A stretch of 64,000 nucleotides of DNA from Paenibacillus sp. PL91 (GCF_012935325.2 NZ_JABBYG020000010.1:186001-250000), one strand, 5' to 3'; counted from the stretch's first letter, positions 17,184 to 25,636 are shown. A program made the numbers and translations. Notes: a model not told the origin generated them from the sequence alone.

Positions 17184-18429
17184 GACAGGCAGCGCGCACA
17201 TCAACGGCGGACGGCTGTGGGATTCGATTCAGGAGCTCGGCAGGATCGGCACAGACCCAAACGGCGGAGTTACGCGGCTCTCGCTCAGCAATGAGGAATT
17301 AATCGCGAGACAATTTATTATTCGATTGATGGAGGATGCGGGACTCGCCGTCAGACAAGACGAAGCAGGCAACCTTATCGGACGGCTGGAGGGCGAGCGG
17401 CAAGGAGAAGGCGCGATTGCGACGGGCTCACACATTGACACTGTCATTCATGCTGGCTTATTCGACGGCGCGCTGGGCGTGCTTGGCGGCATTGAGGCGC
17501 TTCGAACCATCAAGGAGCAAGGCATAAAACATGATAGCCCTTTAGAGGTCATTTGCTTTACAGACGAAGAGGGGGTTCGCTTTGGCGCAGGCTATCTGGG
17601 CAGCCGGGCGATGGCAGGCGCGTGGAAGAGGAATTGGCTGGAGCTGGCCGATTCTGCCGGCACCACGCTTCGAGAAGCGATGAAATACGCTGATCTGAAT
17701 CCGCATCAAGCAGCCCGTGCCAGGCGCAGCCGGGATGCAGTCAAAGCGTATGTTGAGCTGCATATTGAACAAGGCCGCGTGCTGGAGGAGCTTGGTGAAG
17801 CTGTAGGTATAGCGTCGGCTATTTACGGTCACTGCTGGCTTGAGGTGAGTATTCGCGGACGAGCTGACCATGCAGGCACGACGCCCATGAAGCTGCGGCA
17901 GGACCCGCTGGCCGCAGCAGCTGCTGCGCTGCTCGCGATTGAGCAAATTGCGATCCAGCAGGGAGGAGTCGCAACGATAGGTACACTGAATCTTGCCCCG
18001 GGAGCCATTAACGTCATTCCAGGCGAGGTCGTCTTTACGATAGATATGCGGCATGAAGCATCAGAACCGCTACGGCAAATGGAGCTTGCGATTACGGCTG
18101 CGCTTGAACGCTCAGCTGAAGCGAGAGGTTTAACCACATCCATTCGTGCGATTGACGGTGCACAGCCTGTGCAAGCTTCGAAGCGCATCGTGGAAGCCAT
18201 TGCGAGCAGCTGCGCAAGTGTGGGTTTGACTGACACTTATATGGTTTGCGGCGCGGGCCATGATGCGGTGGCCATGAATGAGCTGACAGATATCGGCCTT
18301 ATTCTTATACGTTCCCGAGACGGGATCAGCCATCATCCGCTTGAGTGGAGCAGCCCGGATGATTGCGAAGCGGGCGCAAACGTTCTGCTGAACACACTTA
18401 TTCGGCTTGCAAACGACAGGAGTAACTAA
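17176..18429 (+). CDS. M20 family N-carbamoyl-L-amino acid hydrolase / allantoate amidohydrolase, copy 2
   Basis: A 417-residue paralogue of the preceding gene with the same architecture: GSHIDTVIHAG, FTDEEGVRFG, LHIEQGRVLE, DHAGTTPM and CGAGHDAVAM. The second acidic motif differs from copy 1 (DEEGVRFG versus AEEPSEFG), so the two enzymes probably have different substrates rather than being redundant. The start overlaps copy 1 by 8 bases, indicating coupling. Confidence 0.85.
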   Translation: MDKTGSAHINGGRLWDSIQELGRIGTDPNGGVTRLSLSNEELIARQFIIRLMEDAGLAVRQDEAGNLIGRLEGERQGEGAIATGSHIDTVIHAGLFDGALGVLGGIEALRTIKEQGIKHDSPLEVICFTDEEGVRFGAGYLGSRAMAGAWKRNWLELADSAGTTLREAMKYADLNPHQAARARRSRDAVKAYVELHIEQGRVLEELGEAVGIASAIYGHCWLEVSIRGRADHAGTTPMKLRQDPLAAAAAALLAIEQIAIQQGGVATIGTLNLAPGAINVIPGEVVFTIDMRHEASEPLRQMELAITAALERSAEARGLTTSIRAIDGAQPVQASKRIVEAIASSCASVGLTDTYMVCGAGHDAVAMNELTDIGLILIRSRDGISHHPLEWSSPDDCEAGANVLLNTLIRLANDRSN

Positions 18430-18506
18430 TTTCGTTTGACATAAAAAATAATGTTAATTCATTTTTATTATATGATAATTCAATTGGAAGGGAGGAGAGA
18501 AAACAG

Positions 18507-18838
18507 ATGGTCAATGCTTTCCTCGGTGTGCTTCCAAAGGCATGGGCTTTGGCGCTTGGAGGATGTTCGTCAAGATCGAGCCGCCGCTTGCGCTGCCGGT
18601 CATAATTGGCGGGGTTCGGATCGCTTCGGCTTCCGTTATTGGCATAGCTACGATTGCGGCCTGGATCAATGCCGGCGGATTAGGAGGCATTTTATTCGAA
18701 GGCTTATATCAAAATTCTGTTCCGAAAATGGTATGGGGGACGCTGCTCGGTTCGCTGCTGGCACTATCTACGAATACATTTCTTCTTAGGCTCGAAAAAA
18801 CTACTATGCGTAGAGCACGCGGTGAACTGCGGGTATGA
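18507..18838 (+). pseudogene. Remnant of a betaine-type (OpuBB/EgtU-like) ABC transporter permease
   Basis: From 18542 one frame encodes 98 residues matching the C-terminal part of quaternary-amine ABC permeases: GFGAWRMFVKIEPPLALPVIIGGVR, read in blocks, then IGIATIAAWINAGGLGG. Such permeases normally have about 210 or more residues, and the N-terminal half is missing. A good ribosome binding site (GGGAGGAG) and ATG at 18507 exist, but they start a different frame (MVNAFLGVLPK) that stops at 18605. This looks like a permease gene collapsed by an internal deletion. No ATPase or binding-protein gene is nearby. Betaine-type specificity fits a pathway for a trimethylated substrate. Confidence 0.7.
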
Positions 18839-18891
18839 TATACTGTATCTCATACATGTAACTATTATTGCTTATATTTCGAGGTGTAACG

Positions 18892-19632
18892 ATGAATGGG
18901 ACTCAGACCTTAGGACGTGCTATCGATATATTGTTTGTTCTCGCTGAGTCGGGTGCTACGCTTACAGTGAGCGAGATTGCTGAGAAGGTAGGCATCCCGG
19001 ACAGCACGGCATATCGATTTATTCAAACGCTTATTAAGAACGGCTTCGTTGAGCGCAAGGGCAGAGGCCAAATCGGCTTAGGGCTGCGGATATTTGATTT
19101 GGCAAGAAGCTTGTCCCAGCAAATTGAGAAGGAGCTTCTTACGATTGCTAGGCCGGTGATGGAGGAGCTTACCGCTCTCACGAACGAAACGACGGTGCTA
19201 TTCGTGCGTTCGGGCTCCAAGGCGATTTGCATTGAAAATGTGACGAGCAAAAGGCTCATCAGGCTCTCTATCGAAAATGGCCGAGTGCTGCCGCTTAACT
19301 CGGGCGCATCAGGAAAAACGCTGCTCGCTTTTGAAAATGACAAAATCATTGAAGAGATGTGCAAGCATTTTGCGGAAGATGCCAGCAAGCCTACGCTATT
19401 GCAGGAGCTGCAGAGCATAAGGAAAGCAGGCTATAGCTTTACTTTAGGAGAAGTCGATACGGATGCTTTTGCGATTGCGGCTCCGATATTTGATCCCCAG
19501 CAGCGTATCGTCGCAAGCTTATCTGCAGCAGGACCTATTCAAAGGCTTAATGAGAAGGAAATTCCGATTGTGATTCAAAATGTAAAAGCGGCTGCATCAC
19601 AAATATCGTATAAGCTAGGCGGTTTGGCATAA
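18892..19632 (+). CDS. IclR family transcriptional regulator
   Basis: A 246-residue regulator. The N-terminal winged helix (TVSEIAEKVGIPDSTAYRFIQTL in blocks) is followed by the IclR effector domain (IENGRVLPLNSGASGKTLLAF). ATG at 18892 follows GAGGTG; the upstream in-frame ATG at 18868 has no such site. It is the last gene of the catabolic operon and probably senses a pathway intermediate to control the promoter near 11083-11111. Confidence 0.9.
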   Translation: MNGTQTLGRAIDILFVLAESGATLTVSEIAEKVGIPDSTAYRFIQTLIKNGFVERKGRGQIGLGLRIFDLARSLSQQIEKELLTIARPVMEELTALTNETTVLFVRSGSKAICIENVTSKRLIRLSIENGRVLPLNSGASGKTLLAFENDKIIEEMCKHFAEDASKPTLLQELQSIRKAGYSFTLGEVDTDAFAIAAPIFDPQQRIVASLSAAGPIQRLNEKEIPIVIQNVKAAASQISYKLGGLA

Positions 19633-19662
19633 TTATTTTCCAATAGGACGGTTTAAGAGCAG

Positions 19663-19691
19663 CGGAGCGCAATAGGCGATCCGTTTTTTTG
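19663..19691 (+). terminator. Probable terminator after the IclR gene
   Basis: A short stem (CGGA...TCCG with an internal GC pairing) is followed by seven T residues, 30 bases past the IclR stop. The stem is weak but the T-run is good. Confidence 0.5.
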
Positions 19692-19779
19692 TTGTTTAAT
19701 AAATGTGGTATGAAAATAAAAAGATGGGGATAGTAAGGTGGTGCGTTAATAATGATTTGAAAAGGATGGTGTATTTTGT

Positions 19780-20886
19780 ATGCAACAAAACGAAAAAATG
19801 GCATCAAGCGAAAAAAGAAATAGGGCAGTGAGGCTTGCAGCAAGATACATAGGTGCAGTATTGCTAGCCGTTACATTGATGTTCAGCATGCCTCATACAG
19901 GGCAAGCCATTGGCAAAAATGCAAAGGGCCCGGATGTTTATGTTATCCAAGGCATGCTGAAATCACTAGGCAGCTACTCTGGCCCCATCGATGGCTATTA
20001 TGGTGCATCTACTGTACGCGGCGTAAAGTATTTTCAGAAAAAGCATGGGCTGAAAGCGACGGGCTCAGTGGATGTTAAAACACTAAAATCAATTACCTAC
20101 TCCTATTCAGAAATGAAGTCTTCGATGAAGGCTCGCAGTAAAGCGAAGTCGAAAATGAAGGCAAGATCAATCGGTAAGGGCAATGGAGCTGGCGGCGTAG
20201 GTGGAGCTGGTGGCGGCGCAGGCGGAGGAGCTGGTGGCGGCGCAGGCGGAGGAGCTGGTGGCGGCGCAGGCGGAGGAGCTGGTGGCGGCGCAGGCGGCGG
20301 TGCTGGTGGCGGCGCAGGCGGAGGAGCTGGTGGCGGCGCAGGCGGAGGAGCTGGTGGTGGTGCAGGCGGAGGAGCTGGTGGTAGCGCAGGCGGAGGAGCT
20401 GGTGGCGGCGCAGGCGAGAACCAAGGCAAAGGCGGCGGAATCGGCGGCGGCGCAGGCGAGAACCAAGGCAAAGGTCGCGGAATTGGTGGCGGCCAAGGCG
20501 AGAACCAAGGCAAAGGCGGCGGAATTGGCGGCGGCCAAGGCGAGAACCAAGGCAAAGGCGGCGGAATCGGCGGCGGCGCAGGCGAGAACCAAGGCAAAGG
20601 CGGCGGAATTGGCGGCGGCCAAGGCGAGAACCAAGGCAAAGGCGGCGGAATTGGCGGCGGCCAAGGCGAGAACCAAGGCAAAGGTCGCGGAATTGGCGGC
20701 GGCCAAGGTGAGAACCAAGGCAAAGGCGGGGGAATTGGCGGCGGCCAAGGCGGAAATCACAACCATGGTGGCAATGGCAGCCTAGGCGGCGGCAACAACC
20801 AAGCTCCAGGCGGCGGACAATCGGGCAACCAAAGCAAAGGCGGCAGCCAATCCGAAAACCAAGCCCCTAACAGCAGTCAGCAATAA
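19780..20886 (+). CDS. Secreted peptidoglycan-binding protein with long glycine-rich repeats
   Basis: A 368-residue exported protein. A signal peptide spans about residues 15-45 (AVLLAVTLMFSMPHTGQA). A PG_binding_1 domain at about residues 46-110 includes VIQGMLKSLGSYSGPIDGYYG and VRGVKYFQKKHGL. A basic linker follows (repeated SK/MKARSK), then two repeat blocks: GGGA units and eight copies of a 14-residue ENQGKG-GGIGGG(Q/A)G unit. The tail is Asn/Gln/Gly-rich. It is probably a cell-wall or spore-surface protein held by the PG-binding domain. The repeats resemble glycine-rich structural proteins; the function is unknown. Confidence 0.8.
   Translation: MQQNEKMASSEKRNRAVRLAARYIGAVLLAVTLMFSMPHTGQAIGKNAKGPDVYVIQGMLKSLGSYSGPIDGYYGASTVRGVKYFQKKHGLKATGSVDVKTLKSITYSYSEMKSSMKARSKAKSKMKARSIGKGNGAGGVGGAGGGAGGGAGGGAGGGAGGGAGGGAGGGAGGGAGGGAGGGAGGGAGGGAGGGAGGGAGGSAGGGAGGGAGENQGKGGGIGGGAGENQGKGRGIGGGQGENQGKGGGIGGGQGENQGKGGGIGGGAGENQGKGGGIGGGQGENQGKGGGIGGGQGENQGKGRGIGGGQGENQGKGGGIGGGQGGNHNHGGNGSLGGGNNQAPGGGQSGNQSKGGSQSENQAPNSSQQ
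20203..20415 (+). repeat. In-frame 12/24-bp tandem repeats encoding GGGA units
   Basis: Consecutive units of GGC-GGA-GGA-GCT-GGT-GGC (then GGC-GCA) encode Gly-Gly-Gly-Ala about 17 times with little variation. Because the unit is a multiple of three, other frames and the opposite strand also stay open, which creates false ORFs. Confidence 0.85.
20416..20751 (+). repeat. Eight 42-bp in-frame tandem repeats (ENQGKGxGIGGGxG)
   Basis: GAGAACCAAGGCAAAGG recurs every 42 bases from 20416 to 20710, eight copies in exact register. Variation is confined mainly to two codons (GGC or CGC after AAAGG; GCA or CAA near the end). Confidence 0.9.
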
Positions 20887-20916
20887 GCGGATAACGCATT
20901 GAATATATACACGAAG

Positions 20917-20947
20917 AGGACCTCTGAGAATGAGGTCCTTTTTGTTT
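20917..20947 (+). terminator. Rho-independent terminator after the glycine-rich gene
   Basis: An 8-bp stem AGGACCTC/GAGGTCCT with a 7-base loop is followed by TTTTTGTTTT. Confidence 0.9.
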
Positions 20948-20964
20948 TCAGCTTCTGTGTCCCA

Positions 20965-21150
20965 TTGCACAAAGTACAACAAAAACCTGACATGATAACT
21001 CAAATCAGCAGCTACGCTGCAGAAAGTACAACAGAATAGCCTCGATAGTGGAATGCGAAATGGAGCTCGGCGATTCTGTTGTACAAAATGCAATGTAGCA
21101 AAGGAAAAGGGGTTAAAGTCTGGATTACAGTGCACAAAGTGCAGCGTAAT
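20965..21150. repeat. Intergenic element with degenerate inverted repeats
   Basis: The 350-base gap before the GH43 gene contains several copies, in both orientations, of a TGCACAAAGTACAACA-like motif. The strongest pair is 21018-21039 and 21071-21092, which share a perfect 12-base inverted core (GTACAACAGAAT) flanked by TGCA. A leftward open frame across it (to 20782) has repeated HFVQ-like residues that simply reflect the repeats. It looks like a non-coding repeat family rather than a gene. Confidence 0.55.
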
Positions 21151-21318
21151 TCCCAAACCTGCCGCGCCGATTGCATGGTGTGCCAATGGCATTAGGAATC
21201 AAAGTGATTAAAAAAGCGCACTTTGTTCTAAAGAAACCTACACTTGGCTCGATTATAGAAGTGATACGATAGAGCTGCCCTAGTGATTTTTTGAAAATAC
21301 ATGAAGGAGGAACATCAC

Positions 21319-22896
21319 TTGTTGATAAATAATCCGATATTGCCTGGATTTAATCCGGATGCTTCTTTTCTTCGCGTCGGCGAGGATTATTATATTGCAA
21401 CGTCAACCTTCGAATGGTTTCCTGGCGTGCAGCTCTATCATTCCAAAGATTTGACGAACTGGGAGCTGCTGCCCCATGCGTTGACGCGGACTTCACAGCT
21501 GGATTTGCGCGGCAATCCAAGCTCTGGCGGCATTTGGGCACCGGCACTTTCTTACGACAATGGCCTTTATTATTTATTGTTCACGGATGTTAAGGGCCGT
21601 AAGGGCGTTTACAAGGATTTGTACAATTATTTGGTCACAGCAGACAACATGAACGGGCCTTGGTCAGAGCCTATTTTTTTAAACGGAAGCGGCTTCGATC
21701 CTTATTTATTTCACGATACAGACGGGACAAAATGGCTCCTTAATATGCAGTGGGATTTCCGGGATAACCATTCCAGATTCGGCGGCATCATGCTTCAGCA
21801 ATATGATTACAAAGAGCAGCGGCTAGTTGGTCCGGTCCGTAAAATATACGAAGGCACGGACATTGGCGTAACGGAAGGTCCCCAGCTGTTTAAACGTAAC
21901 GGCTATTATTATTTGCTTGTCGCAGAAGGCGGAACAGGGATCAATCACGCTGCAACGCTCGCTCGCTCGCGCCATTTGGAGGGCCCCTATGAGACGGACC
22001 CGAACTATCCGATATTGACGACGAGCGGCACACCCGATTACCCGCTGCAAAATGCGGGTCATGGCATGCTCGTAGAGACACAAACAGGCGAGTGGTATAT
22101 GACGCATATTTGCAGTCGTCCATTTGCTGGAACGAATCTAAATCCGCTGGGAAGAGAAACGTCGATTCAGCGCTGCATTTGGATGGAGGACGGCTGGCTG
22201 AGGCTAGCGCATGAGGGCAGGCTTCCGGCGCTTCAAGTGCCTGCGCCAAATCTGGCACCGCAGCCATTCCCTGAGCAGCCAATAAAGGATGATTTTGATG
22301 GAGCCTCCTTAGGATTTCAATATCAAACGCTTCGAGTACCGGCGGAAGAATCATGGCTTAGCCTTAGCGAGCGACCTGGATACCTGCGCCTTCGCGGCTG
22401 TGAATCGCTGCATTCGTGGCATCGCCAGAGCATGGTTGCACGCAGGCTCCAGCATTTTCATTGTACCGTGGAGACCAGGATGGATTACGATCCGGACCAT
22501 TTTATGCAAATGGCAGGACTCATCTTCTACTACGACGAGCTGGATTATTATTATTTAAGAGTTACGCGTGACGGAGAGAGCGGACGCAAGCTTGGTGTTG
22601 TGCGCTCGCAGAGCGGGAAGTACCAGGAAGACAGAGCCAGCGAGCAACAGGTAGAAGATTGGACCACCTATTATTTGCGTGCAGTCGTGGCGGAGCGGTC
22701 TCTCCAGTTCTATGCATCCCCTGACGGTGAGCAGTGGCAGGCGGTTGGCGGGGATCTTGATATGGGTGCGCTGTCAGATGAATACGGCGGCAAGCTTGGC
22801 TTCACCGGCGCTATGATCGGCTTATGCGCGCAGGATATAAACGGTACGAAAAGGCATGCTGATTTTGATTATTTCTCGTATTCGACTACATTATGA
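21319..22896 (+). CDS. Glycoside hydrolase family 43 (beta-xylosidase/arabinofuranosidase-like)
   Basis: A cytoplasmic exo-glycosidase of about 525 residues. The N-terminal five-bladed propeller carries the GH43 triad: Asp in GFNPDAS, Asp in GFDPYLF and Glu in TEGPQLF. The C-terminal half (from about residue 330, DDFDGASLGFQ) is a concanavalin-like beta-sandwich typical of XynB-type enzymes. TTG at 21319 is preferred because AAGGAGG at 21304-21310 is correctly spaced; the ATG at 21301 precedes that site. No signal peptide, so it acts on imported oligosaccharides. It leads carbohydrate locus 1. Confidence 0.9.
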   Translation: MLINNPILPGFNPDASFLRVGEDYYIATSTFEWFPGVQLYHSKDLTNWELLPHALTRTSQLDLRGNPSSGGIWAPALSYDNGLYYLLFTDVKGRKGVYKDLYNYLVTADNMNGPWSEPIFLNGSGFDPYLFHDTDGTKWLLNMQWDFRDNHSRFGGIMLQQYDYKEQRLVGPVRKIYEGTDIGVTEGPQLFKRNGYYYLLVAEGGTGINHAATLARSRHLEGPYETDPNYPILTTSGTPDYPLQNAGHGMLVETQTGEWYMTHICSRPFAGTNLNPLGRETSIQRCIWMEDGWLRLAHEGRLPALQVPAPNLAPQPFPEQPIKDDFDGASLGFQYQTLRVPAEESWLSLSERPGYLRLRGCESLHSWHRQSMVARRLQHFHCTVETRMDYDPDHFMQMAGLIFYYDELDYYYLRVTRDGESGRKLGVVRSQSGKYQEDRASEQQVEDWTTYYLRAVVAERSLQFYASPDGEQWQAVGGDLDMGALSDEYGGKLGFTGAMIGLCAQDINGTKRHADFDYFSYSTTL

Positions 22897-22949
22897 AGGC
22901 CAGCAGAAAGCAGTAAAAAATACGCGAAAGAGAGAGTAGGAATATACAC

Positions 22950-24104
22950 ATGCTACAGGCTAACGATCAATTATGGTTAAACGATGTCATTGGCAAATTG
23001 ACAACGAAGATGGATTGGGTGAGCGAAAAGTCCAGAAATAAAATTCCGTACACGACAATTAACGGGGAACATGACAACCGTGCGGTGGACAACCCGACAG
23101 GCACCGAAACCGATGGCATCAATTGGTGGACCAATGGCTTCTGGGGCGGTATGATGTGGCTGATGCACCATGAAACCGGCAATGAAAAGTATAAAGAGAT
23201 AGCCAATATCTCAGAGGTTATGCTGGATGAATGCTTCCATCACTATTACGGGCTGCATCATGATGTAGGATTTATGTGGCTTCCTACAAGCGTAGCCAAT
23301 TATAAAGTAACGGGCAATATGGAATCGCGAAAAAGAGCCATGCATGCAGCTAATCTGCTGGCAGGCCGCTTTAATCTGGCTGGCGGGTTTATTCGTGCGT
23401 GGAATGACTTAGGCGAGCAGGACACCAGGGGCTGGGCTATCGTCGATTGTATGTTTAATATTCCCCTTCTCTACTGGGCATCGGAGGAATCGGGCGATCC
23501 GAGGTTCAAGCAAATGGCGATGAGGCATGCGGATACCGCCATGACGGCGTTTGTGAGGGCGGATGGCTCCGTTAACCACATCGTTGAATTTGATCCGTTC
23601 AATGGCGGCGTGGTGAGAACGCATGGCGGTCAGGGCTATGAGGAAGGCTCGTCTTGGACAAGAGGTCAAACCTGGGCGCTGTACGGCTTTATGATGAGCT
23701 ATATCCATACTGGGAAAGAAGATTATTTGAATACGGCGAAGCGGATCGCACATTATTTTATGGCGAATATCCCTGAAAGCGGGATTATACCCATTGATTT
23801 TAGACAGCCCAAAGAGCCTGCGTATGAAGATTCGACAGCCGCGGCCATTGCAGCATGCGGGCTCATCGAAATCGCTAAGGCAGTAGGCCAGCATGAAAAA
23901 GAAGTGTTTATAAATGCAGCGGTGAAGCTGCTAAAAACATTGGATGAATCGCGCAGCGACTGGACAACTAATTCCGATTGCCTTTTAATTAACGGCTCGG
24001 CTGCCTACCATAATAACAATCGTCATACCCCGATTATTTACGGCGATTATTACTTCATGGAAGCTGTTTTTAAGCTGAAGGGAAATGATCTATACCTTTG
24101 GTAA
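22950..24104 (+). CDS. Glycoside hydrolase family 88 (unsaturated glucuronyl hydrolase-like)
   Basis: A 384-residue alpha/alpha-barrel enzyme with GH88 blocks INWWTNGFWGGMMW, LHHDVGFMW (catalytic-type Asp) and SSWTRGQTWALYG. GH88 enzymes remove the unsaturated uronic acid left by polysaccharide lyases. There is no signal peptide, so the activity is cytoplasmic. It follows the GH43 gene by 53 bases and precedes a sugar ABC transporter, so an imported uronic-acid-containing oligosaccharide is likely. No polysaccharide lyase is in the window. Confidence 0.88.
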   Translation: MLQANDQLWLNDVIGKLTTKMDWVSEKSRNKIPYTTINGEHDNRAVDNPTGTETDGINWWTNGFWGGMMWLMHHETGNEKYKEIANISEVMLDECFHHYYGLHHDVGFMWLPTSVANYKVTGNMESRKRAMHAANLLAGRFNLAGGFIRAWNDLGEQDTRGWAIVDCMFNIPLLYWASEESGDPRFKQMAMRHADTAMTAFVRADGSVNHIVEFDPFNGGVVRTHGGQGYEEGSSWTRGQTWALYGFMMSYIHTGKEDYLNTAKRIAHYFMANIPESGIIPIDFRQPKEPAYEDSTAAAIAACGLIEIAKAVGQHEKEVFINAAVKLLKTLDESRSDWTTNSDCLLINGSAAYHNNNRHTPIIYGDYYFMEAVFKLKGNDLYLW

Positions 24105-24263
24105 CTTCTTAAATAATCATCATATCCGGCTTAAAAAACTTCATTTAACGTGACATATTTTGATGATAGTCTTAGATTAAGGAAACGGAATGGAACAAGA
24201 TGATGCGCACATCTAACATGAAGTTCCTCTAAACACGCAGATACTAAAGGGAGGTCCAAGTAA

Positions 24264-25610
24264 ATGGCTAAAAAACCATTACTGAAATTCGCTTCGATCC
24301 TTATGGCTTTATCCTTGGTACTTACGGCTTGCGGCGGTAACAATGCTAACAACGGCAATAATACAGCGCCAGGCAACAGCTCGGAAAACACCGGTACGGC
24401 GACAGATGCTCCGAAGGAAGTCAGCTTTACGATTGCATATGCAACGGGCGACCCTTCTACGAAAAAAGCGATTGAAGCAAGCATTGAGGCATTCACCGCA
24501 AAAAATCCGAACATTAAAATCGTTAATTATAGCGAAACGACATCCGCCGCTTACTTGGATTGGCTAAAGACCAAGGACGCGGTAGGCCAATTCCCTGATC
24601 TGGTGGAGATGCGCGATACGAAGGTGTTTGCTGATGCAGGCAAAATCGTTGAGCTGCCGGAGGATCTTCACAGCTTGTTCAAAACGCTTCCGAAATACAA
24701 CGATAAAATCTATAATGCACCAATATCCGGCGGTACGCCTCAAGGCATCATCTACAGCAAGAAGGCTTATGCAGACGCTGGCATTACGGAATTGCCGAAA
24801 ACGTACGACGAATTTTTAGCTATTCAAGAGAAATTGGCTGCTACCGGCATTTCACCAATCGTAGTTGGCGGCAAAGATATATTCCACATGGGCTTCTGGA
24901 CGAATTTCTTCATCATGAACGAAGTGTATGCGAAGGACCCGGATTGGAACTCAAAGCGCACGGCTAAAACAGCTAGCTTCACAGATGCGCCAATGGTGCA
25001 GGCGATGACGGATTATAAGGATTTGTTCAGCAAATATGTCGATAAAGGCTGGCTCAGCACAGCAGACAATCAAACGGCTTCCATTCTAGTGTCAGGCAAA
25101 GCAGCACAGCTTTTCTCCGGTCCTTGGATGTTCGGTCAAATTGCGGAAGCAGATCCGAACTTTGAATTTGGCTTCTATGCGATCCCTAACCGTGAAGGGA
25201 AAACGGTAGTATTAGGTCTGCCGGGTCTAGCAGGATGGTCATTGTCGGCAAAAGCAGCAAAGGATGCTGACAAAGTAGAAGCAATGAAAGCGTTTATTAA
25301 ATTCTTCTTTGATCCTGCGCAATATGGTCCATATTTAGCCACAGTAAATGGCATTCCTTCAACAGCTACAGAGGTATCTTACGAAACAGGCGAGCAAATG
25401 AAGGAAGTGCTTCGATTAATGAGTGATGATACCGTAACGAAATCGCTCGCGATTAATAACTGGTACGGTGAAAATGCGATTCCGCCGCAATTCCGCAACT
25501 GGTTCTACAAGCTGCTTCAAGAGTTGGTACTGAAAAACGGCGATGTGACCGATTACATGAAACAAGCCGACACGGAGTATGACAACAATGTGAAAGCGAA
25601 CCAGCAGTAA
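24264..25610 (+). CDS. Sugar ABC transporter substrate-binding lipoprotein (locus 1)
   Basis: A 448-residue family 1 extracellular solute-binding protein. The lipobox LVLTACGG anchors Cys near residue 23, followed by an Asn/Gly-rich linker. Typical features are FPDLVEMRD, FSGPWMFGQ and GLPGLAGWS. AAAGGGAGG lies upstream. Two permease genes follow after a hairpin. No ATPase gene is present, as is common where a shared MsmX-type ATPase is used. Confidence 0.92.
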   Translation: MAKKPLLKFASILMALSLVLTACGGNNANNGNNTAPGNSSENTGTATDAPKEVSFTIAYATGDPSTKKAIEASIEAFTAKNPNIKIVNYSETTSAAYLDWLKTKDAVGQFPDLVEMRDTKVFADAGKIVELPEDLHSLFKTLPKYNDKIYNAPISGGTPQGIIYSKKAYADAGITELPKTYDEFLAIQEKLAATGISPIVVGGKDIFHMGFWTNFFIMNEVYAKDPDWNSKRTAKTASFTDAPMVQAMTDYKDLFSKYVDKGWLSTADNQTASILVSGKAAQLFSGPWMFGQIAEADPNFEFGFYAIPNREGKTVVLGLPGLAGWSLSAKAAKDADKVEAMKAFIKFFFDPAQYGPYLATVNGIPSTATEVSYETGEQMKEVLRLMSDDTVTKSLAINNWYGENAIPPQFRNWFYKLLQELVLKNGDVTDYMKQADTEYDNNVKANQQ

Positions 25611-25636
25611 GCAGCTTTTTTACACCTGATGACATT

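Noticed and set aside
14516-18429. A purine/allantoin degradation operon (allantoinase plus allantoate amidohydrolases)
   Set aside because: The families fit, but the genes overlap with a lyase and hydratase that have no role in allantoin breakdown, and no other purine genes are present. Kept only as an alternative specificity.
18451-18789. A 112-residue frame across the permease remnant
   Set aside because: It is in a different phase from the recognisable permease sequence and shows no family features.
20203-20751. Possible CRISPR array
   Set aside because: Repeats are contiguous and in frame within a coding sequence, with no unique spacers and no cas genes.
20103-20785. Long open frames in other phases and on the minus strand (Pro- or Ala-rich proteins)
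   Set aside because: They exist only because the repeat units are multiples of three bases; only the frame with a signal peptide and PG-binding domain makes biological sense.
20782-21192. A leftward 136-residue protein
   Set aside because: Its repeated HFVQ-like residues derive from the intergenic repeat, it runs antisense into the glycine-rich gene, and no ribosome binding site supports it.
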